A DNA stretch of 64,000 nucleotides from Vesta saturnalis (taxonomy: Eukaryota > Arthropoda > Insecta > Coleoptera > Lampyridae): positions 2,107,001-2,171,000 of the forward strand of contig JARFJB010000896.1 of NCBI GenBank assembly GCA_036346205.1. The letters are read 5' to 3'. Every line of letters begins with the position of its first letter. Positions within the stretch are counted from its first letter, which is position 1. A program made the translations under genes and the position numbers. Under the pieces are notes generated by a model that did not search any database, was not told the origin of the DNA, and saw only the letters and a program-made list of their open reading frames with translations. Positions 38,200 to 48,399 of the stretch are shown in pieces.

Positions 38200-39335
38200 T
38201 TTCATTAATATTTATAGTATACTTGTTAATTAAGCCACAGAACCTCTCTCTGGAGGGGATTGATGTGCATCTTGTATTACGATTAAATCCAGAAATATTG
38301 TTGGTATGAGGTCCAGCGAATAACATTATACACAATGATATAAATAACTTAGAATGTAAGTCCAGAAAACATAATCTTAGCTTAAATCCTTCTAAATCTA
38401 TCTTTATTATTTTTGACAGGTTCAAAGAAGAAATAGAGAATGACTTAAAAATATTAGTTAGTGATGTAAATCTTAAATCTTCACAAGTAGTACGAAACTT
38501 GGGCTTAGAAATGGACCTACGATTTCAAGAACATGTTACAAAATGTGTTAAGAAATCGTACTCTAGTTTAAAAAGTTATTTCCTGATCACCATATACCTA
38601 CCATCGCGAGTATTAGAATTACAATTAACCGAATCACTCGTATTAAGTCATTTCAATTTTTGTGATGTAGTATACAGTCCATGCCTTGCAAGTACAGAAA
38701 AAAATCGTATTCGAAGAGTACAAAAATCATATTTACGCTTTGTTTATGGGATAAGGAAATATCAACCCATTACTTACAAATTAAACGACGCTAATTGGCT
38801 AAACATCGTAAAGAGAAGGGTACTTCATGCCGCTGTACTTTACCATTCAATCATTTATAATGAAGTTCCACCATATTTGCACCAAAAAATCAGACAACAT
38901 AGCGACGTTCACAACGTACACCTTAGATTTAAAGGACTAATTTCGTCTCCATCATTTCGAACACATGTTTCATCGATCATTTACATATAACATCTATTCC
39001 TTATACAATAAACTGTTACCGTCTCTCAAAAGCCAATCACTATCCAAATTCAGATTTTTGTGCAGACAACTGTTGTTAACATCGCAAGCATAATTCACCA
39101 TATTAATGCAATTCAAATTTAAATTCCCTATCTGTATATTATTCGTTTTGCACAAAGCTAGCCTTTATCTTTATCTCTTTTTGTTATGTTCTAATTTAGG
39201 GTTGAAACTTAGATCAGTTTTACTGCCTGTTAATCCTTTTTTTTTGCAATTATCGTTTATAATTTAAGCGCACGTTAATAGCGGTATTACTTTCCCATTT
39301 TTTTATTGCAAAAAATAAACATTATTATTATTGCT
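38200..39335 (+). pseudogene. CR1/L2-group non-LTR retrotransposon 3' end
   Basis: 38,360-38,500 reads NLSLNPSKSIFIIF and LKILVSDVNLKSSQVVRNLG, the region just after the RT palm. The open frame 38,499-38,990 (163 codons) continues with LEMDLRFQEHVTKCVKKSY, ESLVLSHFNFCDVVYSP and YKLNDANWLNIVKRR. Later pieces in shifted frames near 39,000 (YNKLLPSLK-like) reach the C-terminus. The 3' end has AATAAACATTATTATTATTG near 39,317-39,336, a short (ATT)n tail typical for CR1/L2-type elements. It is 5'-truncated and lacks the catalytic box. It is related to the fragment at 2104-2600. Confidence 0.85.
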
Positions 39336-39469
39336 CATTAAGCAGATCTGGCTCATTAAAATACTTTAAACTTGTTGAAAGTACCTAATTATGCAAATTA
39401 CAAGAATTTGGTAATCTTCAATATTTGTTGACAGTTATTTAAAAGGTCTGTTCTTTTGTTTACTCTAAT

Positions 39470-40760
39470 GACTACGTGATAAGCAAGCAAAAATGGAACA
39501 AGAGATAGAAAATTATTAATCTCGTATGTTTATTGAAATTTACTTAATTCTGTAGTTAATGATAAGAATCTAGTCGGCCAGTTTCAAACGTTAGGCATAG
39601 ATACTTGAGATAATTAAATAGTAAAAATAACAAAAACGATAACTACTTTAATTTTGTCCTGAAGTTTGTAAAATGGTATATGTACAACCAACAAATGACA
39701 CAAATTGGTTATATTTATTGAAAACTACAAAGTTCATATTTCTTATTTACACCAATTAATATTGTGAAATGAAAGCAATCATAAAAAGTTAGTTTTATTA
39801 GAACTGATAGCATTAATGAAGCAAAAGAAAGAAAATGAATAGTGTTTAATATTTAAAAGAATTTCAAACTGTAGGCATACATTAGTGAACAAATTAAATA
39901 GTGAAATATCATAAAGGATAGCTATTCATACTTAATTTGATTTTAAAAGTTGCAAAATTGTATGTAAGCAAATTAAAATTGCCGGAAAGTAGTAAACAAA
40001 GACAGGAAATGATTAATTTCTAACATTTATTAAAATTTACTTAATACTTTAATTTAGTTAATGATAAGAGAGCTTTATGGATCTATTTCAAATGTTAGTT
40101 ATACAAAAATGAGTCATTTACATAGTAAAAATAATGTAAACCATAGGTATTTACTTTTAACTTAATCATGAAGTTTAATATTTATTGAAAACCACCTGAA
40201 ACACATATTTTCTTATTTCGCCAATGATCATACTAAAATGGAAGCAAGTCATTATAAAAAGTGAAGGTTTTATTAAAACTGATAACAGTAATGAAACAAA
40301 AGATTAGAAACTAATCACCTATAATATTTATTTAATACTATCGCTGAAGGTAAGAGGATTTAAAATTTTAGATATACATTATTAAACAAATTAAACAAGT
40401 GAAATAACGTAAAAATTTACTGTAAAATTGTATGGATGCAAATTAATAAAGTGATACAAAAACAGGAAATCATTAATTTCTAAGATTTATTGAAACTTAC
40501 TAAATAATTTTGTTGGTGATAAGATAGTTTTGCCGCCATTGAATTAGTTGGCGTATTTAAATTTAATTTTATTAAAGTCCTCAAATTGTATGCATGCAAA
40601 TTATAATTATCGAAAATTGAAAAAAAAATTAAAAATTAGGTTCTTATGTTTACTACAATTTCAATAGTCAATAAGTTATAATACAATGTAAAGGTTTTGT
40701 TAAAACTGGTAACAGGTAAAATATAGAAACGAAATTAATAGTCTCTGGCATTTATTGAAA
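39470..40760 (+). repeat. Degenerate tandem array, period about 430-500 bp
   Basis: Marker phrases recur in the same order: GTTAATGATAAG-like at 39,554, 40,057 and 40,512; GTTTTATTARAACTGATA-like at 39,792, 40,267 and 40,694; AAATTGTATGNATGCAAATTA-like at 39,956, 40,432 and 40,585. Between them TTTCAAAYKTTAGRCATA and AATTAAATAGTRAAATA phrases alternate. The copies are strongly diverged, with no open frame. It may be an old satellite or the repeated non-coding part of a transposon. Confidence 0.65.
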
Positions 40761-41080
40761 TTTTGATATTTTACTGCATTATAAACGTGTTTTGTTGATC
40801 AACATAAAATTTTAGACGTCTACAAATAAGCTAATTAAATAGTAATAGTAAACGTATTAAAATATATATTTTTTTTAATACTTTGAATCGTAAAGGAAGT
40901 TGTCACATTTAATAAAATTACGCATTTATTTCCTCTCGTCTAAACTTTTGTCACAAAGGATGTAATTTACAAATTTTAAACATTTTTTCAAACGAAAGAT
41001 ATCTCCAGTAATAAATGAATAGAAAGGGTCGTAAAAGGGGAGACCTGAAATAACAACAACTGGTTGACCTTGTAACGCAC

Positions 41081-41344
41081 GTGGTTTTAAGTGTATGGTG
41101 CGAAAACGTAAATGGTGCTATTAAGACTATTCCGATGCAAGTGCCTTCTTCAGATCTACAGCGTCAACTAAAATCGCGATTTTATAGATATATGTTCGTT
41201 GTAGCACCCTCACCAAATGTTATATTTAAGTACATGTACTATGGTAGTACGAGGAAAAACGAACTGGCACCAATAAAAGGTGACACAACGTATATACTGG
41301 TGCCATATCGAAAGTATATGCTACAAAATGGTGCCACTATTAAG

Positions 41345-41345
<1 letters not shown>
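41081..41345 (+). other. Unrecognised open frame ending in a TA array
   Basis: About 88 codons before the (TA)n array, containing KTIPMQVPSSDLQRQLKSRF and VAPSPNVIFKYMYYG. The frame's C-terminus is repeat-encoded. No family recognised; coding status is doubtful. Confidence 0.15.

Positions 41346-41415
<70 letters not shown>
41346..41415. repeat. (TA)n microsatellite
   Basis: About 70 bp of TA. Confidence 0.96.
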
Positions 41416-41417
<2 letters not shown>

Positions 41418-41499
41418 CTTTAATGGTCACCTAAATAGCGACTAACATTTAGGCTTTTTAAAAAATAATCTCTCCAATCCTTCAAATGTACCCCTTGAT

Positions 41500-41760
41500 A
41501 TCCAAAGATCGAGGACTGTATCAATATGGTTGTTGCCTAGCACACTTTCCTCCAATAGTTCGTGATTTTTTAGATGCCAAGATCGCTGTATTGGAAATGG
41601 TATATTGTTTTCGTGGCCACCTAGATCCCCGAACTTAACCGTGCTCGATTTTTATTTATAGGGTGGAATAAAAGACAGGAAATTGAAACTAGAGTTTCTA
41701 GTTGCACAAGGAAATTTAATAGATGTATTTTGCAAAACGGTAGCTATTTATAACATTTCG
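41500..41760 (+). pseudogene. DUF4817-type mariner transposase, C-terminal fragment
   Basis: The plus strand reads QYGCCLAHFPPIVRDFLDAK, which corresponds to the second catalytic Asp block (FQQDGAPAH in relatives, with D replaced here), then in a shifted frame SWPPRSPNLTVLDFYL near 41,620 (third Asp block, WPPRSPDLTPLDFF in relatives) and IKDRKLKLEFLVAQGNL. It lacks the N-terminal helix-turn-helix domains and first Asp. It is a 260-bp dead fragment. Confidence 0.72.
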
Positions 41761-41892
41761 GAACATTAATATCACTGTTTATAGTTTATTTGCAAAATTT
41801 GATTATTTTTTTAATAATAGTGTTCAATCTTTGTTGTCTTTATTGTAGTTTCGTCAATTTCCTTTTAAACACGCTAAAATTTTACGAACATT

Positions 41893-41977
41893 TATAGTTA
41901 GTCCTTGTCCTGGATAACTTGTTAAAGAATGTTTACTACATTCCTTGACAAATTATCCAGGATAAGGACTGGCTATA
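41893..41977. repeat. 85-bp palindrome (39-bp arms, 7-bp loop)
   Basis: Left arm 41,893-41,931 starts TATAGTTAGTCCTTGTCCTG; right arm 41,939-41,977 is its reverse complement with about five mismatches; the loop is TTTACTA. The ends are TATAG...CTATA. It resembles a very short foldback MITE or a decayed hairpin. Confidence 0.85.
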
Positions 41978-42559
41978 AGAGCAAATAAAAATTAGTAAGT
42001 ATCAAATAATAAAACTAGTAGAATAGGAACAAAAAGGAAACGTTACACTCGTTCACAAATATTTTTCACAATATGCCTGACCAGGAGACTTTGAAAATAA
42101 TTGTTTCTTACAGTTAACACGATATTACTATTCTTTTAGCAATAACTCCAACACTAATCAACATAACGATATACTGTTTGCATAGGTTTTCTTGCAAATT
42201 TAATCTACTCTTCAATTATGATAAAATAATTATGTATGTATATATGTATAGACACACAATATGGACCGTTTTGAGATCATAGGCAACTCCCATGCAAAAT
42301 TTTAAATTGTAGTTCCTATCTTTGTCATGCATTTTAGAAAAAGGTTTTCAAATAAAAGTTGTTCGAGATTTAGTCGTAAATATGTTAAGCGTAACATTTG
42401 GTCCTAAGTGTAATTTTTTATTAAAAAAAAAACGAAAATAGCTAAACCACTTATATTCAACGAAAGTAGCGATTGCCATGAAATTTTTATTAGATTCAGA
42501 GAATTCAATTTCTAAACAATGGGAACAAACATAAAAATCAATAGCGATAAATAAATAAA

Positions 42560-43290
42560 ACATGAAATTAAATTAAATTAAGCGCTCCAACAAATCTCCA
42601 TTATTTTCTATACAAAATCTCAATCTATAGTAAACATTTCTGGTTACATTTGCCAAAGTGCGAGAATGAATACTGTTAACAAATTTCTGTAATTTTAAAT
42701 TTTAAATTTTCCTACTCGATTGCTTCTTTCAAATTATATAATTTACTCTTTGTAGTAGGCCACAGTCCAGGTATCGGCGAACGGATATCCATCGGGATGA
42801 TACAAAACTCCATCTTCTCCATATATCTCTGATATTTTGTCTGCAATTTCATTATGTAGAGTACCTCTAAATATTTTTCAAAATTTAAATGTGTTCTGAT
42901 ACCATACGAAAAGAGCATTCATCTGTAAAGCAAACCAAATAGGAAAGTTTTCTTGTTGGTTACACCTGCCCATGACGATTTCGAAAAACACGTTCGGCAT
43001 CAGTTGGCAATAATTTTTTATATTCTTGAGTATTGTATGGTTTAAATGTATTTACTACTACCAGACTTTGAAGCAAGCTGCATTGGGTTCCGTTACTATT
43101 CTTGCTAGAATATCAGTTTCTTTGTGTTCATTTAACTGTCCTTTATTTCTACGACAGTGTTGAAAATGTATAGAAACGTTTGTTCTGTGCACCCACTGTG
43201 TCGAAACCACGTACAAAATCCATACGCCGAACAATATCACTAGAGTGTAGTGTTTGTCGTTTCATTTCGTGGCTGACGGAAAGGTCCATA
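42560..43290 (-). pseudogene. DUF4817-type mariner transposase, degenerate
   Basis: From right to left on the minus strand: QLNEHKETDILARIVTEPNA near 43,110 (helix-turn-helix region), YNTQEYKKLLPTDAERVF near 43,000, KLSYLVCFTDECSF near 42,930 (first Asp block), then RSPIPGLWPTTKSKLYNLKE near 42,750 and the C-terminus SRTLANVTRNVYYRLRFCIE followed by NNGDLLERLI at 42,600. The second Asp block cannot be recognised and several frames are needed. It follows directly after the pogo-like remnant, so two transposases of different clades lie end to end on the same strand. Confidence 0.7.
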
Positions 43291-43299
43291 TTCACTAAA

Positions 43300-43900
43300 A
43301 GCATCTTATAATCCTTTAAATGTGTGCTGAAATGGTTGACGACGTGTTGCATTGGGGTATAACAAAATTAGTACAATTTGCAATTTTTTATTTATCAGAG
43401 GAAAATCTCTGGTAAGCATAATTACCACAGGAGAAGTTTTGTCAACGTTGGAACTATAAGTGAACATAACTGTTAGGTTAGCATTGGGATGATGTTCGAC
43501 CTCGTACACATTCTTAATTTCTTTAGGTATACGCATGTTTTTGTTCTTGGTACATAAGTGTAAACATGTCTGGTCCCCATTAAAAATGCGTGAAGGGTAA
43601 TAGTATGCCATTTAGATATTTTTTCCATTGGGTATTACTCAATTTCCAGAAACCATTCTCTTACATCTGCCTCGGAAACATCACTTGCCTCCTTCCGTGG
43701 TTCTTAGTGTGATTTTTAGGTGTCTCTCCAAACAGGATGTAAACCAACCTTCTCCAGATTTAATTTTCTTGAAAGAATTCTAACGGGGGTTGTCGTTTAA
43801 AAATTTCTTAACTGTGCTTGAACATTTTCAAGTTTTACAGGAAAACCTATCCTTTGAGATAAAATTATACATTTTTCTCATCATTTTTCTTTGTCCGATG
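43300..43900 (-). pseudogene. pogo-like (CENP-B-type) transposase remnant
   Basis: On the minus strand 43,870-43,640 encodes RNF-x-DNPR, then GEGWFTSCLERHLKITLRTT, corresponding to the CENP-B-type helix-turn-helix (PG-WF-FLRRH in relatives), and VSEADVREWFLEIE. From 43,611 the open frame (101 codons) gives YYPSRIFNGDQTCLHLCTKN, the first catalytic Asp block (RIFNADETG-LC in relatives), and NVYEVEHHPNANLTVMFTYS. Its end, ILLYPNATRRQPFQHTFKGL, resembles the third block (LPPNTTH-LQP-D), so the middle with the second Asp has been deleted. Confidence 0.78.
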
Positions 43901-44813
43901 ATAGAACAGGCCTAAATAAACATTTTGATACAAATTGCTGCTCTGCCTAAATTGCAAAGTCGATTTAGGAACTTTAAACTTTATAGAAGTAGTGCTGACC
44001 CATACCGCCCTACATAACCTCTAGGGCATTTTAGACATCTTGCTCTGTACACTTCTTTGTGTACCTAGCTCACTGCTTTTTCTGAAGGTAAAATATAAAT
44101 GTGTAACCTACCTATAAGCTCTCATTAATTTTCACAGTCTACAAGTAGTATGAAATCCAAAAAAAGGCAAAAGTGTCATTACGAACGCTGGGTATGGTGG
44201 ATACAGTGCTTGGCATAGCTAAATCATAGTTACTGGCCACCAGCCAAGGGCTGTGCAAAGTAGTTTAATAGCAAAAGGAAATGTTTTTTCAAATATTTCT
44301 AGCAGTCTCTTTGATATTTATAGAAAAAAGCAGTCGTAGGCAATAAAACTTCAATACATAGTTATTGGATATCATGGTAAATGACTGTTCTTAGCCAGAT
44401 TTAATCGTGTAGTTATTAACCAGTGAAAAGGGCGAGAATACTTTAACCTAAATAGTATTCTGTTTAAATATAAGACTAAACTGTCATGTTAACTAACAAC
44501 ATTAACGACGAAAATCATCAAATTATGCTTTGTGCGATTAAAAACTTGTTTATATCTAAGCGTAGTCATTTAATGTATGTAAATAGCGACTGAATAAATT
44601 GGAGTTATAACAAATTTATTACCACGGTTGTGATGTTGTTCTTATATCTTCTAAATAGTAAAAATTGAAGATTCTTAATATATGGGATTAAATATGGAGA
44701 AGTCAATCACCATCGGGTGGCCAACAATTATCCGGTATACCGTATGTTACCAGATTTATTTAGTTCAACTACTGACAGGCTAAAAAGGAAATTTGAGATA
44801 AATCTAGGCAATT
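43901..44813. other. AT-rich stretch, no gene recognised
   Basis: No motif found between the pogo-like remnant and the Tc1 element. Confidence 0.5.
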
Positions 44814-44815
44814 TA

Positions 44816-46029
44816 TACTGGCCGCCATAAATAAATGAACACACAGTAAACGCTGATCTATTTTAATGAAATTTTCAGAAAACGAGTATTTTATTCCTAT
44901 TAAGAAACAAGGAAAATTTTAGATACAAGTATTGTTAACACGACGTCGAACCCTCCTCCGTTTCTATGTAATTTACATTTTTTATTCATCTTTTGGATAT
45001 GTTTAAATGCATCATGCAGATGTAGGGCATTTTTTTTTCTCTTTGTATAGAGGTTTCAGGGGGAAGAACAGTGAGTCGATTGGTAAACTGACGCTTTGCC
45101 TATTGATTTGTAATTTAATTCGCTAGATAATCAATAAAATCATTTATTATTATTAGTAGTATTAATAAATGAGTAAATCTATGCTAACCTGGCTTATACC
45201 ATTCCACGCTTCTAAAATCCATTGTTAAAGGTCCTCTACATTATTTGGAAGTGGCTGTAGATCATTTATTCTCCGTCCTACCATATTCCACTAATGTTTG
45301 ATTGGTGATAATTCTGCCTAACGAGAATACCATGGAAGCAGATCAATATTAGCTGAATTTAGAAGCTCCATAGCAACTCTTGTGGTATACGGCTGCGCAT
45401 TATCTTGCTGAAAAATTGGATTTTCTATTTCTTGCAGGTATGGAAGTAATACTGGTTTAAGAACGTTGTTAGTATACCGATTTGAATTCAATGTTCTCTC
45501 AATAGCTACTAGAGGAGATTTGTTTCAATGGCATATAGCCCCCCGCATCATCACACCTTTAGTGAGAGAAAATTGTAAATTGCGTATTTCTCCAATCTTC
45601 TAACCAATCTGCGACCATTCTGAACCCATAAACAAAATCGAGATTCGTCATAAAGATGACTTGATTCCATTGCACATTCCAATGCAACCTCTCGTTACAC
45701 CATTGCCTCTGTGCAGTACGATGGCGTGGAGTTAGAGATAAACAAATCAATGGTCGGTATGATCTGAGCGCAAAAGATCGAGTTCTTCGATACGTCGATC
45801 GTAAGGAGATTTGATGATCAGTTAATCCTCTCCATCGTTGCACGATGTCGTACAGGAGAAGTTATTTCATCTTTAATGTGTTTCATTGTCCATGATTACT
45901 TGTACTTGATTCATCTTTATTGTGTTTTACTGAAATTTTCATCGTTTCTTAATAGGAATAAAATACATGCTTTCTGAAAACTTCAACATCAGCGTTTACT
46001 GGGTGTTCATTTATTCATGGCGGCCAGTA
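44816..46029 (-). mobile_element. Tc1-like transposon with about 110-bp inverted termini
   Basis: The element of 1,214 bp starts TACTGGCCGCCATAAATAAA and ends with the inverse, GGCGGCCAGTA, flanked by TA on both sides (44,814-44,815 and 46,030-46,031). Inverted termini of about 110 bp (44,816-44,925 and 45,920-46,029) are closely similar, sharing ACAGTAAACGCTGAT and TATTTTATTCCTATTAAGAA. The size, TA duplication and DD34E transposase define a Tc1-like element. Confidence 0.92.
45190..45860 (-). pseudogene. Tc1-like (DD34E) transposase, catalytically broken
   Basis: Minus-strand frame 45,843-45,559 includes LRSYRPLICLSLTPRHRTAQ and RQWCNERLHWNVQWNQVIFM with the first Asp block (FMTNLDF; relatives have FSDESRF, so the Asp is lost). 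It continues in other frames with LKPVLLPYLQEIENPIFQQD (second Asp) and ends with AELSPIKH-stop-WNMVGRR near 45,295. The third catalytic Glu (SPIEH in relatives) is Lys here (codon at 45,298-45,300), 34 residues after the second Asp. An in-frame stop precedes it. The protein cannot be active. The N-terminal DNA-binding domain is mostly lost. Confidence 0.88.
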
Positions 46030-47249
46030 TATTTTACACATAACAACTTTAGACCCAATCATAAAGAAGATGTTGAAACTGGAATTTGAAAGATTCATCA
46101 CTAATAAATCGCGCGAATCTTAATAAATGAGCAATAATGTTTCGATTATGAACGTAACGTATTGGTATTCAATGGTATAAATTTTACTGTGACCATTACG
46201 TATACAACCATGCGCAAAAACAATTAACATTAGTTAATTAGTGGTTATTGAAGGTAGTAAATAGTAACTATTATTATTATTATTATTATCATCATTATTC
46301 AAATAACTTGAGAGAGATGTGTAATATCAATGTAAATGAACAAATCTCAAATGTTCAACCAAAAGCAGATGTACATGTACATGCTAAGTACTATAAAAGA
46401 TCCACTTCCATAAAAATTCGCACGTAATATTAGCTATTGAAATACGAGCAGGTGTACATAATTTTTTTTTCCAAAACCGTTTTATAATAAAATTGTGCAT
46501 ACTCACATATACGCAATTCGTATATTGATAAAATCAATTTTTATATCTGTGCAGTATGTGAGACTTAAAAAAATACCATTAAACTTTAATGTTAGCTTTC
46601 ATCAGCTCAAACAATATAATATAAAAGGAAACCGCAGTGTTCATTAAAGAATGTTTGTTTCTGTTTTCCGCCCGAAAACACCAAAATTGTAAAAGGCTAT
46701 AACGTATGCTGTTCCGTTTTCAATATTGAAGGGCATGGGTTAATTTATTTTTAATCGAGTTGATTGCTTTCATAATTACTTTTAGCTATTACGGCAACAA
46801 AATTCTGGAAATAACTTACTTCCTTAATTAATATTGTTTTTGAGATTGATTGAACTAATGTAAACTAAATATTTTATAATGTCAAATAAATACTTTTTGT
46901 GTTCGGTATACAAACGTCACTGCAAAAGGTGCAATGGGTTTTGAAGATATTTACATTTTAACTGTTGCTTGACATACTTTTTCTGATGAGCACGCAACTA
47001 TTTACAACGTGATCAATCTCAAGTTTACTGTCGTGGTATGACAAAAATCCCTAGTTGTTAATATTGTTGTTTTGCAGTTGGCTGCTTTGGATTTTTAATG
47101 TGGTTTTAGTAGTTTTAGTTTATGTCAGTTTATGTCATATTATACCTTCGTTTTTCACTTTTGTATTTTCTTGAGTTATTTACAAACTGTCTATATCAAG
47201 ACAAATTATATATTCTGAATTTCAAATTGTGATATCGAATTTAATCGTC
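46030..47249. other. AT-rich stretch, no gene recognised
   Basis: Contains a short (TTA)n run at about 46,270-46,300. The end (47,100-47,249) probably holds the 5' flank of the mariner transposase. Confidence 0.5.
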
Positions 47250-48371
47250 ATGCCGTTTTCACTCGAACACGACACATTCATTGTTGTGGCTCATTTTCGT
47301 AGCGGCTTCCAAGATGGTAATGGGTAATGGCATTATTCATTGCAATAATGCATCGATCAATTTACTGTTGAGTACCCAAATGAAAATATTAGTTACGAAA
47401 CATTTAGTCAACATCGTAATCGATTGATAGCTCGATTCATGGATACTGGTAGTGTTTTAAAACGCAAACGTGAAGCTTGGCTACTGTCTTAACAGAGGAC
47501 ACCTTAGCAGATATCCAAGCCAGGATGAATGCAAGCCCCAATAAATCTTTGCGAAAACTATCTGCACAAACACGTATGAAAAATTTTACCATACAAACAT
47601 AATTTTACATAAATAATTTTTAGATGTATCCTATGGAAGTATCCACACTGCAGTAAAGAAGAATTTACATTTGTGCCCGTACAAGGTGTCGGTATTACAA
47701 CAGTTGCGAGATAGAGATTCTCAGCTTAGAGTAAACTACTGTCAATGCTTCAACAATACGATGAACAATGATTTACTGGATGTATCTTTTTTTCTGATGA
47801 AGCTTGGTTTCATCTGTCCGGTTACATAAATAGCCAAAATTATCGTACGAGGTCTGCAGAAAATCCACATGTATTTCGAGAAACTACCTTACACCCTATC
47901 AACGTCGGTGTCTGGATAGCAATGTCGCGACAACGAATATTTGGACCAGTATTTTTCGATGGCACAATTACTGCGGCAAGATACAGGGAAATACTTTTAG
48001 AACCATTTATTAATAATTTGGATGATCGTGAATTACGAAACGGGTATTTCCAGCATGACTCCGCTACCCCACATACTGCACAGGCTACAATTAATTATTT
48101 ACGAGACTTCTTTGAAGATAGAATCATTAGTGTAAATCGCTGGCCACCGAATTCACCAGACTTGACACCGTTAGACTTTTTTCTTTTTGGTTATTTAAAA
48201 AACAAAGTGTTCAGCAGAAGATTGCATACTCTTCAAGAATTCCGAGATGCTATAACTCATGAAGTTCATAATATTGGTGCCGAAATGTTACAAAATGTAT
48301 TTGCGAATATGCAACGTAGGGTGGACTTATGTTTACAATTTAATAGCGGTCATTTTGAACGTATGCTGTAA
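47250..48371 (+). pseudogene. DUF4817-type mariner transposase, nearly complete
   Basis: The start ATG at 47,250 gives MPFSLEHDTFIVVAHFRSGF. After shifts around 47,330-47,380 the reading continues ENISYETFSQHRNRLIARFM, then a shift near 47,490 leads to TVLTEDTLADIQARMNASPN and KSLRKLSAQT. Across a likely 50-bp intron it continues VSYGSIHTAVKKNLHLCPY, LLDVSFFSDEAWFHLSGYIN (first Asp, codon 47,796) and the 149-codon frame from 47,922: YFQHDSATPHTAQ (second Asp) and RWPPNSPDLTPLDFFLFGYL (third Asp). I count 38 residues between the last two. The C-terminus NSGHFERML is complete. Two or three N-terminal indels break it; the DDE core is intact. Confidence 0.9.
47574..47623 (+). other. Likely 50-bp intron in the mariner transposase
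   Basis: A GTATGA...TTTTTAG segment interrupts the frame exactly where removal restores continuity between LSAQT and VSYGSIHTA, keeping the phase. It is AT-rich, as short insect introns are. An insertion mutation is an alternative explanation. Confidence 0.6.
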
Positions 48372-48399
48372 AGCAAAGTGTGATAACTAATGTGTACTT

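Noticed and set aside
39470..40760. CRISPR-like array
   Set aside because: Repeats are long, diverged and not spaced by unique spacers of constant size; the window is eukaryotic.
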